Part shown: positions 1-7,884 of the stretch, piece after piece
Position numbering within the stretch: the stretch's first letter is position 1
Layout: each line of letters begins with the position of its first letter
From: Betaproteobacteria bacterium
GTDB lineage: Bacteria; Pseudomonadota; Gammaproteobacteria; Burkholderiales; Burkholderiaceae_C
Direction of reading: 5' to 3'
DNA: 42,111 nt
Assembly: GCA_009923315.1 (NCBI GenBank)
Contig: RFTU01000016.1
Location: 1-42,111, forward strand
The notes under the pieces: generated by a model
The model's input: the letters and a program-made list of their open reading frames with translations, nothing else
The model's database searches: none
What the model was told of the DNA's origin: nothing
Translations under genes and position numbers: made by a program

Positions 1-821
1 TCGCTCACCATGGAGGAGTCGCGCAACACCTCGCGGCAGAAGTCCGCCCACTCGCGCTCGTTCTGGATGGAAATCAGGATGTCCCGCCCGTCGGCGCAGG
101 TGAAGGCGCCATACGGCGCAATGGTCGGGTGCTTCAGGCCGACGCGCTCGGGCGCCTTGCCACCGTAGCGCGCCTGCAGGTAGGGCACGCTCATGAGTTC
201 GGCGGCCGAGTCGAAGAGCGAGACCTTGACCGCCGAACCGCGGCCGGTCTTGCCCCGCATGATGAGCGCCTGCTGGATGCCGATCAAGGCGTTCAGTCCG
301 GCATTGATGTCACAGATCGAAACCCCGATGCGACCCCAGTCCCCCGCCGCGCCGTTGATGGACACCAGGCCGCTTTCAGCCTGCACCAGCAGGTCGTAGG
401 CCTTCATCTTGGTCAACTTGCCGGTGTCACCATAGCCGCTGATGTCGCAGGTGATGAGCCGACCGTGGCGTTCTCGCAGATCATCCGAGCCAATGCCCAG
501 GCGCTGGGTGGCACCGGGCGCAAGGTTCTGAATGAACACATCGGCCTGCGCCAGCATCTGATGCAGCACGGCCATGTCCTGCGCTTGCTTCAAGTCCAAG
601 GCAACGGATTCCTTGCCCCGGTTGATCCACACGAAATACGAGGACTCACCGTACGCGCTCTTGTCATAGCCGCGCGCGAAGTCGCCTTCTGGCCGCTCCA
701 CCTTGATGACGCGAGCGCCGGCATCGGCCAATCGGCTGCTGCAGTAGGGTGCGGCCACGGCCTGCTCCAAGGCGACCACCAAGACACCCTCCAACGGACC
801 ACGGGCATGCGCTGGCCCCAT
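1..821 (-). CDS. CaiB/BaiF family (class III) CoA-transferase, C-terminus cut by window edge
   Basis: This enzyme family moves coenzyme A between organic acids through acyl-enzyme anhydrides on a conserved aspartate; the substrate here is unknown. About 273 residues are present and the frame stays open through base 1, so the C-terminal part of a roughly 400-residue protein is missing. The N-terminus reads GVLVVALEQAVAAPYCSSRLA, followed by DAGARVIKVERPEGD, both typical of the family. The probable catalytic Asp is residue 171 in VSICDINAG. The start is ATG at 821, chosen because AAGGAG lies six bases upstream (833-828). It diverges from the liv-type operon across a 265-base gap with two palindromes, which suggests joint control. 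Family assignment is firm; linkage to the neighbouring pathway is inference. Confidence 0.9.
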   Translation of the reverse strand, partial: MGPAHARGPLEGVLVVALEQAVAAPYCSSRLADAGARVIKVERPEGDFARGYDKSAYGESSYFVWINRGKESVALDLKQAQDMAVLHQMLAQADVFIQNLAPGATQRLGIGSDDLRERHGRLITCDISGYGDTGKLTKMKAYDLLVQAESGLVSINGAAGDWGRIGVSICDINAGLNALIGIQQALIMRGKTGRGSAVKVSLFDSAAELMSVPYLQARYGGKAPERVGLKHPTIAPYGAFTCADGRDILISIQNEREWADFCREVLRDSSMVS

Positions 822-915
822 CACCGACTCCTTGTCTTCAACATGGGCGCCGATTGTGGGAATCGCCCCTGGGGCAAAGGAATTGCTTTTGCGCGAAACC
901 TATCTTGCGCCGCGG

Positions 916-928
916 ACAAGTCACTTGT
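916..928. promoter_or_regulatory. Palindromic operator candidate ACAAGT-C-ACTTGT
   Basis: A perfect 13-base palindrome lies in the divergent gap between the CoA-transferase and the binding-protein gene. It sits inside a longer imperfect inverted repeat with outer arms CGCCGC (908-913) and GCGGCG (930-935). Position and symmetry suggest a dimeric repressor or activator site. No regulator can be assigned. Confidence 0.45.
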
Positions 929-992
929 TGCGGCGGTCTTAACGCAGCATTGCCACCATTGGAATAGCCAGGTCTTGCGCTTGTCGTCACAG

Positions 993-1006
993 TTGTGCCT
1001 GCACAA
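993..1006. promoter_or_regulatory. Palindromic operator candidate TTGTGC-CT-GCACAA
   Basis: A perfect 14-base palindrome in the same divergent gap, 81 bases before the start of the binding-protein gene. It contains a T-N11-A core, so LysR-type binding is possible, but other dimeric regulators would fit as well. I could not identify convincing -35/-10 elements in this gap. Confidence 0.45.
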
Positions 1007-1086
1007 TCGGTGCTCAAGTCCTGCACAGAACAGGTCGCACCTTCGGGTTTACCCAAACACTTGGTTCAACACCACTGGAGACTGGC

Positions 1087-2298
1087 ATGACACGCACTTC
1101 TCGATTCCTGGGCACTGCACTGGCGACCGCCGCGGCGGCGCTGGCCATGGCGGGCACGGCCGCCGCGCAGGACAAGACCATCAAGATCTACGGCTTTGGC
1201 GCCAAGAGTGGCGTCGTGGGCATCTTCGGCCAGCAGAGCGAAGCCGCCATGCAGGCCGCAGCCGCGGCCATCAACAGGGCCGGCGGCGTGACGCTGGGCG
1301 ACGGCAGCAAGGCGCGCCTGGTCATCGACTACCTGGACGACCGCTGTACACCGGAAGAGGGCATCAACGCGCTGCGCCGCATCGCCTCACAGCCCGACTC
1401 CTTCGTGGCCATTGGCCCGAGCTGCTCGAATGTGGCCGAGCCGGTGTTCGGCATCCTGCAGAAGAAGGCTGGCGACGCCTCGGATTCGGGCATTCAGTTC
1501 CCCATCTACACCGATGTGGCCGCCAAGGGCGGTCTGGCTTCCATCTCCGAGTGGTCGTTCCGTAATGTGCCCAGCGAAACGAACATGTACAAGGCCGTCT
1601 TCGAGTGGATCAAGGCCACGCGCCCGGACCTCAAGACCTTCTTCGGTGGCGTGGAGAAGGACTTCGCCCACAGCAATTCCACCTTCAACGTGATCAAGAC
1701 CCACGCCGGCAACAACGGCCTGGAAGTCAAGGGTCAGGCCGATTGGCTGCTCAACGACACCAACTTCTCCAACCAGGTGCGCGAAATGAAGCGTGCCGGC
1801 GCGGATGTGGTGGCGATCTCCGCGCACCCCTTCACCACCTGCGGCGTGCTCAAGGAAATGGCCCGTCAGAATGTGAAGCCCAAGCTGCTGATCGGCCTGA
1901 CCTCGTCTTCGTCGATGGAGACGCTGCAGGGCTGCGGTGCCCAGGCCGAAGGCCTGATCATCCCCACCAGCTTCGCGCCGGTGACCAAGGAAGCGCGTGA
2001 CGCCGCAGCAGCCGTGCAGGCCATCAATGCCAAGTACAACATGGACCTGCACAGCGCCGCGGCCTTCGAGAACGTCTTCACGCTCAAGGACATCATCGAG
2101 CAGCAGAAGATCATGGGCCGCCCGGACACCATCCAGGCCGATCGCCAGAAGATGCGCCAGGCCCTGGCCACGATCAAGGAGACCACCGGCCTGCTGGGCA
2201 AGGTCGGCCGCACGAGTGACCGCGAAGCCATCAAGCCCTTCCTGTTCGTGCAGGCCAAGGGTGGCAACTGGACGGTGGCGCACACGCCGGCCCAGTAA
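1087..2298 (+). CDS. Branched-chain amino-acid-type ABC transporter periplasmic binding protein
   Basis: This is the periplasmic receptor of a Liv-type importer (Peripla_BP_6-like), 403 residues. It has a Sec signal peptide at residues 1 to about 28 (hydrophobic alanine-rich stretch ending TAAAQD) and the mature start KTIKIYGFGAKSGVVGIFGQ. The start ATG is preceded by CTGGAG six bases upstream. It is the first gene of a long plus-strand run and the only binding protein in it, serving two LivH/LivM pairs. The family includes receptors for amino acids, amides, urea and many aromatic or aliphatic acids, so the ligand cannot be named. The SDR and glutathione-transferase genes downstream in the same run suggest it imports their substrate (inference). 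Confidence 0.9.
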   Translation: MTRTSRFLGTALATAAAALAMAGTAAAQDKTIKIYGFGAKSGVVGIFGQQSEAAMQAAAAAINRAGGVTLGDGSKARLVIDYLDDRCTPEEGINALRRIASQPDSFVAIGPSCSNVAEPVFGILQKKAGDASDSGIQFPIYTDVAAKGGLASISEWSFRNVPSETNMYKAVFEWIKATRPDLKTFFGGVEKDFAHSNSTFNVIKTHAGNNGLEVKGQADWLLNDTNFSNQVREMKRAGADVVAISAHPFTTCGVLKEMARQNVKPKLLIGLTSSSSMETLQGCGAQAEGLIIPTSFAPVTKEARDAAAAVQAINAKYNMDLHSAAAFENVFTLKDIIEQQKIMGRPDTIQADRQKMRQALATIKETTGLLGKVGRTSDREAIKPFLFVQAKGGNWTVAHTPAQ

Positions 2299-2306
2299 GC
2301 GCGCCG

Positions 2307-2374
2307 CCGCGCTGCGCACCCCGGGACACCGCCACCACCTTCGGGCTGAGGCGATGGCCCGGGGCGCAGCGCGG
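2307..2374 (+). other. Large stem-loop between binding-protein gene and permease genes
   Basis: Arms CCGCGCTGCG (2307-2316) plus CCCCGGG (2319-2325) pair with CCCGGGG (2358-2364) plus CGCAGCGCGG (2365-2374). This gives 17 base pairs interrupted by a two-base bulge (CA). The 32-base loop contains CCTTCGGG, a possible C(UUCG)G tetraloop. No T-run follows, so it is more likely an RNA-stabilising or partial-attenuation element than a full terminator. Confidence 0.6.
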
Positions 2375-2389
2375 TCACCTGATCCCCTC

Positions 2390-2415
2390 ACGCGCCGGGC
2401 CCGTGTCCGGCGCGT
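2390..2415 (+). other. Second perfect 9-bp stem-loop before livH1
   Basis: ACGCGCCGG (2390-2398) pairs perfectly with CCGGCGCGT (2407-2415) across an 8-base loop. It lies 27 bases before the livH1 start and 15 bases after the larger stem-loop. No T-run follows. It could set the expression ratio between the binding protein and the membrane components. Confidence 0.55.
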
Positions 2416-2442
2416 CTTCAACACCACCCCTCGGGCTCGGCG

Positions 2443-3327
2443 ATGGACTTACTCGACCTGCTGGATCTCTCGCAGTCGGTGATCGACGGTGTGCTGTTCG
2501 GCACCACCTACTCGCTCATCGGCATTGGCTTCACGCTCATCTTCGGCGTGATGCACAAGATCAACCTGTCCTATGCCGCAGCCTCTATCGGGGCGGCCTA
2601 TCTCTCGCTGCTCATCATTCCCCTGGTGCCCACGCCGCTGGTGTATGCCGGCGCGGCCCTGGCCGGTGGCGTGTTGGGTTGGCTCATCTACCTCATCTGC
2701 TTTCGCTTCATCCCGATCCACAACCCGCTGGCCACGTTGATGTCCACGGTGGGGATGCTGCTGGCGCTTGAAGAACTGATCTCGCACCTGACCTACGGCA
2801 TGCCGCAGAACTACCCGGCCCTGTTTGCCAGCTCCAATTTCGAGATCGGCCAGTTCTTCCTGCGCGGCGACCTGATCTTCGTTTTCCTGCTGGGCTGTGT
2901 GGCCATGGTGGCGCTGACGATGGTGCTCAAGCGCACCAAGCTGGGCCTGGCCACCCGCGCGGTGGCGCAGCAACCCGTGGCCGCCCAGTTGTGCGGCATG
3001 GGCGTGAACACGACCAACGCCAGCACCTTCATCATCGCCGGTCTGCTCGGGGGTACGGCCGGCGCCATGGCGGGCGCCGCCATTGGTGTGCTGTCGCCGC
3101 TGATGACGCTGCCGCTCACCGTCAAGGGGCTGGTGGTCACGGTGATCGGTGGTCTGGGCAGCATCCCGGGCGCCATCGTGGCCGGCCTCATCGTGGGTGG
3201 GGTGGAGAACCTCTTCCAGTTCCTGCGCGGCGTGAGTGAGCGTGACATCTACGTGATGCTGCTGCTGTTCGTGTTCCTGGTGTTCCGACCGGGCGGCCTG
3301 TTCGCTGCGCCCGGCGGCCGCGACTGA
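2443..3327 (+). CDS. livH: LivH-type ABC transporter inner-membrane permease, first copy
   Basis: One of the two membrane subunits of a Liv-type importer, 294 residues, dominated by hydrophobic segments. It opens MDLLDLLDLSQSVIDGVLFG and carries the family pattern YSLIGIGFTLIFGVMHKINL; near the end it has GLGSIPGAIVAGLIVGGVE, the cytoplasmic-loop region that contacts the ATPase. The ribosome site before the ATG is weak. It sits 144 bases after the binding-protein gene, behind two stem-loops, and 20 bases before LivM1. A second, divergent LivH lies downstream in the same run, so this copy may pair specifically with LivM1 (inference). Confidence 0.9.
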   Translation: MDLLDLLDLSQSVIDGVLFGTTYSLIGIGFTLIFGVMHKINLSYAAASIGAAYLSLLIIPLVPTPLVYAGAALAGGVLGWLIYLICFRFIPIHNPLATLMSTVGMLLALEELISHLTYGMPQNYPALFASSNFEIGQFFLRGDLIFVFLLGCVAMVALTMVLKRTKLGLATRAVAQQPVAAQLCGMGVNTTNASTFIIAGLLGGTAGAMAGAAIGVLSPLMTLPLTVKGLVVTVIGGLGSIPGAIVAGLIVGGVENLFQFLRGVSERDIYVMLLLFVFLVFRPGGLFAAPGGRD

Positions 3328-3347
3328 AGGCGCAAGGAGACCACAAC

Positions 3348-4292
3348 ATGGATTTCTACCTGGGTCTGGCCCAAGTCATCGGCATCCACACGCTGCTGGG
3401 TCTTTCGGCCTGGTGCGTGCTGCACACCGGGCAGGTGAGCATCGCGCAGGGTGCCTTCTTCGCCATCGGCGCCTATGTGGCGGGCATGCTCACCTCCATG
3501 TGGGACTGGCCGCTGGCGCTGGCGCTGGCCACGGGGTCGGTGGTGGCCGGTGCGGTGGCCGTGGCCGTGGGCTTCCCTGCCCTGCGGGTGAAGGGCCTGA
3601 TGCTGGTGGTGGCCACCACCGCCTTTGCCGAAATCGTGCGCCTGTTCTTCTTCAACCTGAAGTGGCGGGTGGAAACGCCCAACGGTCTGGCGGGCCCGGA
3701 TGGCAGCCTGGGCTTTGGCGGCATCCGCTACTTCCCCAGCAACGGCTGGAGCACCTTCGACGTGAATGTGCTGATCTGGGTGCTGGTGGCCGCGGTGATG
3801 CTGCTGCTGTGGGCCCTGGACCGTTGCCGCATCGGCACCATCTGGCGTGCGGTTGGTGAAGATGAACTCGCTGCCCAGAGTGCGGGCATCAACCTCACCG
3901 CCGCCAAGGTGTCGGCCTTCGGCATCGGCGGGGCCATCGCCGGTCTGGGTGGGGGCGTGTTCGCGCACTACGCCACCCACATCGAGCACAACAACTTCAG
4001 CATCCTGCTGGCCACCTTCGCCATCGCCTACCCCATCCTCGGAGGGCTCAAGAGCCTGGCCGGCACGCTGCTGGCGGTCATCCTCATCCAGGGCGTGATG
4101 CTCGAGGGCCTGCGCTTCATTGGCGAATGGCGCAGCCTGCTGTTCGGCGTGCTGATCGTGGTGGTGATGTTGGTACGGCCTGACGGCATGCTCACCCGCT
4201 CACTGGGGCTGGGTGGCCTCTTCGGGTCACGCAGCAAGGTGCCTGAAGCTGGCTCCGCTTCTGGCCAGAAAGGAGCCACCGGTCATGCTTGA
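3348..4292 (+). CDS. livM: LivM-type ABC transporter inner-membrane permease, first copy
   Basis: Second membrane subunit of the Liv-type importer, 314 residues. It shows the family features GQVSIAQGAFFAIGAYVAGML near the N-terminus, GFPALRVKGLMLVVATTAFAE, and GRVFAHYATHIEH-like sequence before the C-terminal helices. AAGGAG lies eight bases before the ATG. Its last codons overlap the LivG start by eight bases, indicating translational coupling with the ATPase. The C-terminal tail (about 25 residues, polar) is slightly long but ordinary. Confidence 0.9.
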   Translation: MDFYLGLAQVIGIHTLLGLSAWCVLHTGQVSIAQGAFFAIGAYVAGMLTSMWDWPLALALATGSVVAGAVAVAVGFPALRVKGLMLVVATTAFAEIVRLFFFNLKWRVETPNGLAGPDGSLGFGGIRYFPSNGWSTFDVNVLIWVLVAAVMLLLWALDRCRIGTIWRAVGEDELAAQSAGINLTAAKVSAFGIGGAIAGLGGGVFAHYATHIEHNNFSILLATFAIAYPILGGLKSLAGTLLAVILIQGVMLEGLRFIGEWRSLLFGVLIVVVMLVRPDGMLTRSLGLGGLFGSRSKVPEAGSASGQKGATGHA

Positions 4293-5040
4293 ACTGAAGA
4301 ACCTCAGCCGCCACTTTGGTGGCGTGAAGGCCGTGGACACGCTGGACCTGAGCGTGCGCCAAGGTGAGATCCTGGGCCTGATCGGCCCCAACGGCTCAGG
4401 CAAGAGCACCACGGTGAACCTCATCACCGGCGTGTACCAGCCCACCGCGGGCACCGTCACGTTCAAGGGCCAGGACATCTCCCAGATGCCCCCGCACCAG
4501 CGCTGTGAACTGGGCCTGGCGCGCACCTTCCAGAACATCCGACTGTTTGGCCATCTCACGGTGTGGCAGAACCTGTGGGCTGCGCGCGTGGTGCGTGAGC
4601 AGGGATGGGCCGGCTTCAAGCAGCGCTGGCTCTCAGGCGCCGCTGCCGCGCGCGAGGAAGCCGAGAAGCTGCTGGTGTTCGGTGACCTGGCCCACAAGCG
4701 CGACATGCTGGCAGGCAACCTGGCCTTCGGTGAGCAACGCCGGCTGGAACTGATTCGTGCGGCGGCCTCTGGGGCCGAACTGCTGCTGCTGGACGAACCG
4801 GCCGCCGGCATGAACGCCGAGGAAATCAACGATCTGGACAACCGCATCCGCAGCCTGCGTGACCAGGGGCGCACCATCCTGCTGATCGAGCATCACATGG
4901 AACTCGTGATGGAGGTGTGCGACCGCGTGGCCGTGCTGAACTTCGGCCGCAAGATTGCCGAAGGCACGCCCGCGCAGGTGCAGGCCGATGCGCAGGTGCG
5001 CGCGGCCTACCTGGGTACGGATGAGCCGCAAGCGGCCTGA
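4285..5040 (+). CDS. livG: LivG-type ABC transporter ATP-binding protein
   Basis: Cytoplasmic ATPase of the importer, 251 residues. Walker A is GPNGSGKST at residues 34-42. The signature is the LivG-typical degenerate form LAFGEQRRLE, and Walker B is LLLLDEPAAGMN followed by LIEHHMELVMEVCDRV (H-loop). The start is ATG 4285 (MLELKN), because AAAGGAG lies just upstream and the homologous N-terminus begins there; an in-frame ATG at 4213 lies inside livM. It ends 19 bases before LivF. With LivF it probably drives both LivH/LivM pairs, since no other ATPase is present in this run. Confidence 0.93.
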   Translation: MLELKNLSRHFGGVKAVDTLDLSVRQGEILGLIGPNGSGKSTTVNLITGVYQPTAGTVTFKGQDISQMPPHQRCELGLARTFQNIRLFGHLTVWQNLWAARVVREQGWAGFKQRWLSGAAAAREEAEKLLVFGDLAHKRDMLAGNLAFGEQRRLELIRAAASGAELLLLDEPAAGMNAEEINDLDNRIRSLRDQGRTILLIEHHMELVMEVCDRVAVLNFGRKIAEGTPAQVQADAQVRAAYLGTDEPQAA

Positions 5041-5059
5041 GCCTGAAGGAATAGAAGCA

Positions 5060-5776
5060 ATGCTCGAGATCACCGACCTGGCCACCTCCTACGGCAAGAT
5101 CGAAGCGCTCAAGGGGGTGTCCCTGCAAGCCAAGGCCGGCGAGGTCACCTGCCTGCTCGGCCCCAACGGCGCGGGCAAGTCCACCCTCATGCTCACCCTG
5201 TCGGGCATTCTCAAGCCGCAGCGCGGCTCGGTGAAGTTCGAGGGTGAGGAGCTCATCGGCAAGACCCCCGCGCAGATCGTGGAACGCGGCATGGCGCTCG
5301 TCCCGGAAAACCGCCTCGTGTTCCCGGCCCTGACCGTGCGCGAGAACCTGATGGCCGGCGCCTACAAGCGCCAGGATGCCGCGGGCATCAAGAGCGACAT
5401 CGAAGCCATGTTCGTGCGCTTTCCGCGCCTGAAGGAGCGCATCGAGCAATTGGCCGGCACGCTCTCGGGCGGTGAGCAGCAGATGCTGGCCGTGGCCCGT
5501 GCGCTCATGTCGCGCCCGCGCCTGCTGCTGATGGACGAGCCCTCGGTGGGCCTGGCCCCGCTGGTGGTGGCCGAGATCTTCGCCATCATCAAGCAACTGC
5601 ACACCGAAGGGGTGAGCCTGTTCGTCGTGGAGCAGAACGCCCACATGGCACTCAAGGTGGCGCAGCACTTTTACCTGATGGAGCAGGGCCGCGTGAGCTT
5701 CTCCGGCACGCCGGGTGAACTGGCCGATGACGATGTGATCCAGCGCGCCTACCTGGGTCAGAAGAAGGCTGCGTAA
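5060..5776 (+). CDS. livF: LivF-type ABC transporter ATP-binding protein
   Basis: Second cytoplasmic ATPase of the Liv-type importer, 238 residues. It has Walker A GPNGAGKST at residues 34-42, the signature LSGGEQQMLAVARAL, Walker B LLLMDEPSVGLAP and the LivF-typical FVVEQNAHMALKVA H-loop region. The start ATG 5060 (MLEITDLATSYGK) follows AAGGA nine bases upstream; an in-frame ATG at 4955 lies inside livG. The order G-F is classical, but here F is followed by a second H-M pair rather than ending the transport set. Confidence 0.93.
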   Translation: MLEITDLATSYGKIEALKGVSLQAKAGEVTCLLGPNGAGKSTLMLTLSGILKPQRGSVKFEGEELIGKTPAQIVERGMALVPENRLVFPALTVRENLMAGAYKRQDAAGIKSDIEAMFVRFPRLKERIEQLAGTLSGGEQQMLAVARALMSRPRLLLMDEPSVGLAPLVVAEIFAIIKQLHTEGVSLFVVEQNAHMALKVAQHFYLMEQGRVSFSGTPGELADDDVIQRAYLGQKKAA

Positions 5777-5800
5777 GCGGCTGCGCTGGGGCAGCCCGCC

Positions 5801-6754
5801 ATGATCGACTTCCTGCAGACCACCCTCGACGGCCTGCTGGATGGCGGTTCCTACGCCCTGGTGGGCCTGGGCCTGTCGCTCACCTTCGGCAGCCTGCGGC
5901 GCCTGAACCTGGCCTATGGCGCCACGGCGATGCTGGCGGCCTACATCGGCGCGTGGCTGCACATCAAGCACCAGGCGCCACTGGGGTTGGTGGCACTGAG
6001 CGTCATCGTGGCCGCCACCCTGATTGGCCTGTATGTGGAGCGCCTGTGCTTTGCCGCCACAAGAGACGACGCCATGGTGTCGCGGGGCGCGCCGATTGCC
6101 GGGGCCGACGGGCGCGAGGTGGTGGCGCTTGCATCCAGCTTTGCCATCTGGATGCAGTTGGAGCAGCTGGCCGTGAACCTGCTGCCCCGCCACCTCAATG
6201 CCTTCCCCTCACTGGCGGTGGAGCAGAACTGGTTCCTGGGGACAGGCAGCCATGAATTGATGATCCGCCCGGACCGTCTGGTGCTGGCCCTGCTGGCGGC
6301 TGCACTCACCCTGGGGCTGGCGCACTGGCTTGAACGTTCGCGCGCAGGTCTTTCATGGCGCGCGGTGGCCGACCACCGCACCGCCGCGCACCTCATGGGC
6401 ATGCCGGTGGCGCGGCTGCAGACCCTGGGCTTTGCTGCGGCCTGCGCACTGTCGGGCATCGCGGCCTTTGCCGTGCTCTCGGTCGATGGCCAAGTGACGC
6501 CGATGTTCGGCATGTGGGTGCTGTTCAAGGGCTTGGTGGCGGCCATGCTCGGCGGCTTGGGGTCGGTGCGCGGCGTGTGGTGGGGCGGCCTGCTGCTGGG
6601 CGTGGTGGAGGCCCATGCGCAGACGCTGCTGGGCGCGCAGGGCCGTGAGTTCGCCACCTATGCCCTCCTGTTTGCGGTGTTGGTGTGGCCTCGGCGCTCG
6701 CTGGCGGACAAGCCCGCCGAGTCAGCCGAATCCACCGCCAAGGCGACTGCGTGA
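5801..6754 (+). CDS. LivH-type ABC transporter permease, second copy
   Basis: A second LivH-family membrane subunit, 317 residues, in the same run. It shows SYALVGLGLSLTFGSLRRLNLAYG near the N-terminus and GGLGSVRGVWWGGLLLGVVE near the C-terminus, the same landmarks as LivH1. It is clearly diverged from LivH1, so a recent tandem copy is unlikely. It begins 24 bases after LivF and ends with GTGA overlapping the likely LivM2 start. It could form an alternative channel with LivM2 that uses the same binding protein and ATPases, or one that works with a binding protein encoded elsewhere. Family assignment is firm, pairing is inferred. Confidence 0.88.
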   Translation: MIDFLQTTLDGLLDGGSYALVGLGLSLTFGSLRRLNLAYGATAMLAAYIGAWLHIKHQAPLGLVALSVIVAATLIGLYVERLCFAATRDDAMVSRGAPIAGADGREVVALASSFAIWMQLEQLAVNLLPRHLNAFPSLAVEQNWFLGTGSHELMIRPDRLVLALLAAALTLGLAHWLERSRAGLSWRAVADHRTAAHLMGMPVARLQTLGFAAACALSGIAAFAVLSVDGQVTPMFGMWVLFKGLVAAMLGGLGSVRGVWWGGLLLGVVEAHAQTLLGAQGREFATYALLFAVLVWPRRSLADKPAESAESTAKATA

Positions 6755-7884
6755 GCGGCGCCACAAGCCACTTCATGAGCGACCGCATCTTCACCTCCAC
6801 CACCGCGGCCACCGGCACCGATGGCGCCATGGCGCAAGCCGTGCGCGCGGCCCTTTGCCATCTGCCCGGTGTGGACCAGGCCGGCAGCGCGCACCTGGTG
6901 GGCCTGCTGAGCGACATGGCCATCATGTCCTTGTTGGCGCTGTCGGCTTACCTGATGCTGCTGGTGGGTCGCGTGTCCTTCGGGCAGCAGGCCTTCTTCG
7001 GCGTGGGTGCCTATGGCGCGGGTGTGATGACGGCCCTGTTCAACCTGCCGCTGCCCCTGGCGCTGCTCTTCGGCATGGCGCTGGGCGCGTTGTGCTCGTG
7101 GTTGCTGGCCCTGCCCACCATGCGCCTGTCGGGCCTGAATTACGCGGTGGCCACCCTGGCCTTTGGCGAAATGGCGCGCATTGCGCTGAGCTGGTGGCAC
7201 TGGCAGGTGCAAACGCCCGACGGCCCGGTGGGGCCTGCGGGGCTGGAGGGTTTTCGCGACATCCGCTGGCTGTTGGAGAACGACCTCGCGCCCGAGGTGT
7301 ATCTGCTGCTGACACTCGCCGTGCTCGGTGCCGTGCTGGCCCTGCTGATGTGGAACGAACGAACGCGGCTGGGCGTGGGGCTGCGCATGACCGGGCAGGA
7401 CGACCTGCTCACCGCCTCACAGGGCGTGCCGGTTCAACGGCTGCGCCTGCTGGCATCGGCCGCTGCGGGGGCCCTGGCGGCGTTGGGCGGCGGGCTCTAC
7501 GCGCACCGCACCACCTACATCGAACCGGCGCTGTTCGACCCCATGCTGGGCGTGCACGCGGTGGGCTATGCGCTGCTCGGCGGCTTGGGCACGGCACTGG
7601 GCCCCTTGTTGGGCGTGGTGCTGGACCTGGGCCTGCTGGATGCCTCGCGCATCCTGCCGGGTTGGCGCATGGTGATCTTCGGTGGCCTGGTGGCCCTGTT
7701 CCTGCGCTGGCGGCCGCGCGGGCTGTTGGATGAGGTACTGGTGCACCGCATCTCACTGGCCTTCGGCCGGTGGGTGCGGCCACAGCGAGCAGACGGTTCA
7801 ACGGCAACCGGGCGCGTGCCCTCAGGCTCGGCGGAATCACCGCGGCACGGCTCGAAGGACGCGAGCGGAGAAAGCATCCCATGA
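6751..7884 (+). CDS. LivM-type ABC transporter permease, second copy
   Basis: A second LivM-family membrane subunit, 377 residues with the start proposed here. The core contains LVGRVSFGQQAFFGVGAYGAGVM, LPTMRLSGLNYAVATLAFGEMAR and ALLGGLGTALGPLLGVVLDLG. I chose GTG 6751 because it forms a GTGA overlap with the stop of LivH2 and has AAGG upstream; ATG 6775 (MSDRIF) is a reasonable alternative, and ATG 6685 lies well inside livH2. The N-terminus carries about 45 extra residues before the first membrane helix compared with LivM1. Its stop overlaps the next start as ATGA, so the small exported protein downstream is probably co-translated. Confidence 0.85.
   Translation: MSGATSHFMSDRIFTSTTAATGTDGAMAQAVRAALCHLPGVDQAGSAHLVGLLSDMAIMSLLALSAYLMLLVGRVSFGQQAFFGVGAYGAGVMTALFNLPLPLALLFGMALGALCSWLLALPTMRLSGLNYAVATLAFGEMARIALSWWHWQVQTPDGPVGPAGLEGFRDIRWLLENDLAPEVYLLLTLAVLGAVLALLMWNERTRLGVGLRMTGQDDLLTASQGVPVQRLRLLASAAAGALAALGGGLYAHRTTYIEPALFDPMLGVHAVGYALLGGLGTALGPLLGVVLDLGLLDASRILPGWRMVIFGGLVALFLRWRPRGLLDEVLVHRISLAFGRWVRPQRADGSTATGRVPSGSAESPRHGSKDASGESIP

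Noticed and set aside
129-1565. Long plus-strand open frame of 478 codons
   Set aside because: It runs antisense to the CoA-transferase and out of frame with the binding-protein gene; the protein has no recognisable pattern. It is a shadow caused by high GC content.
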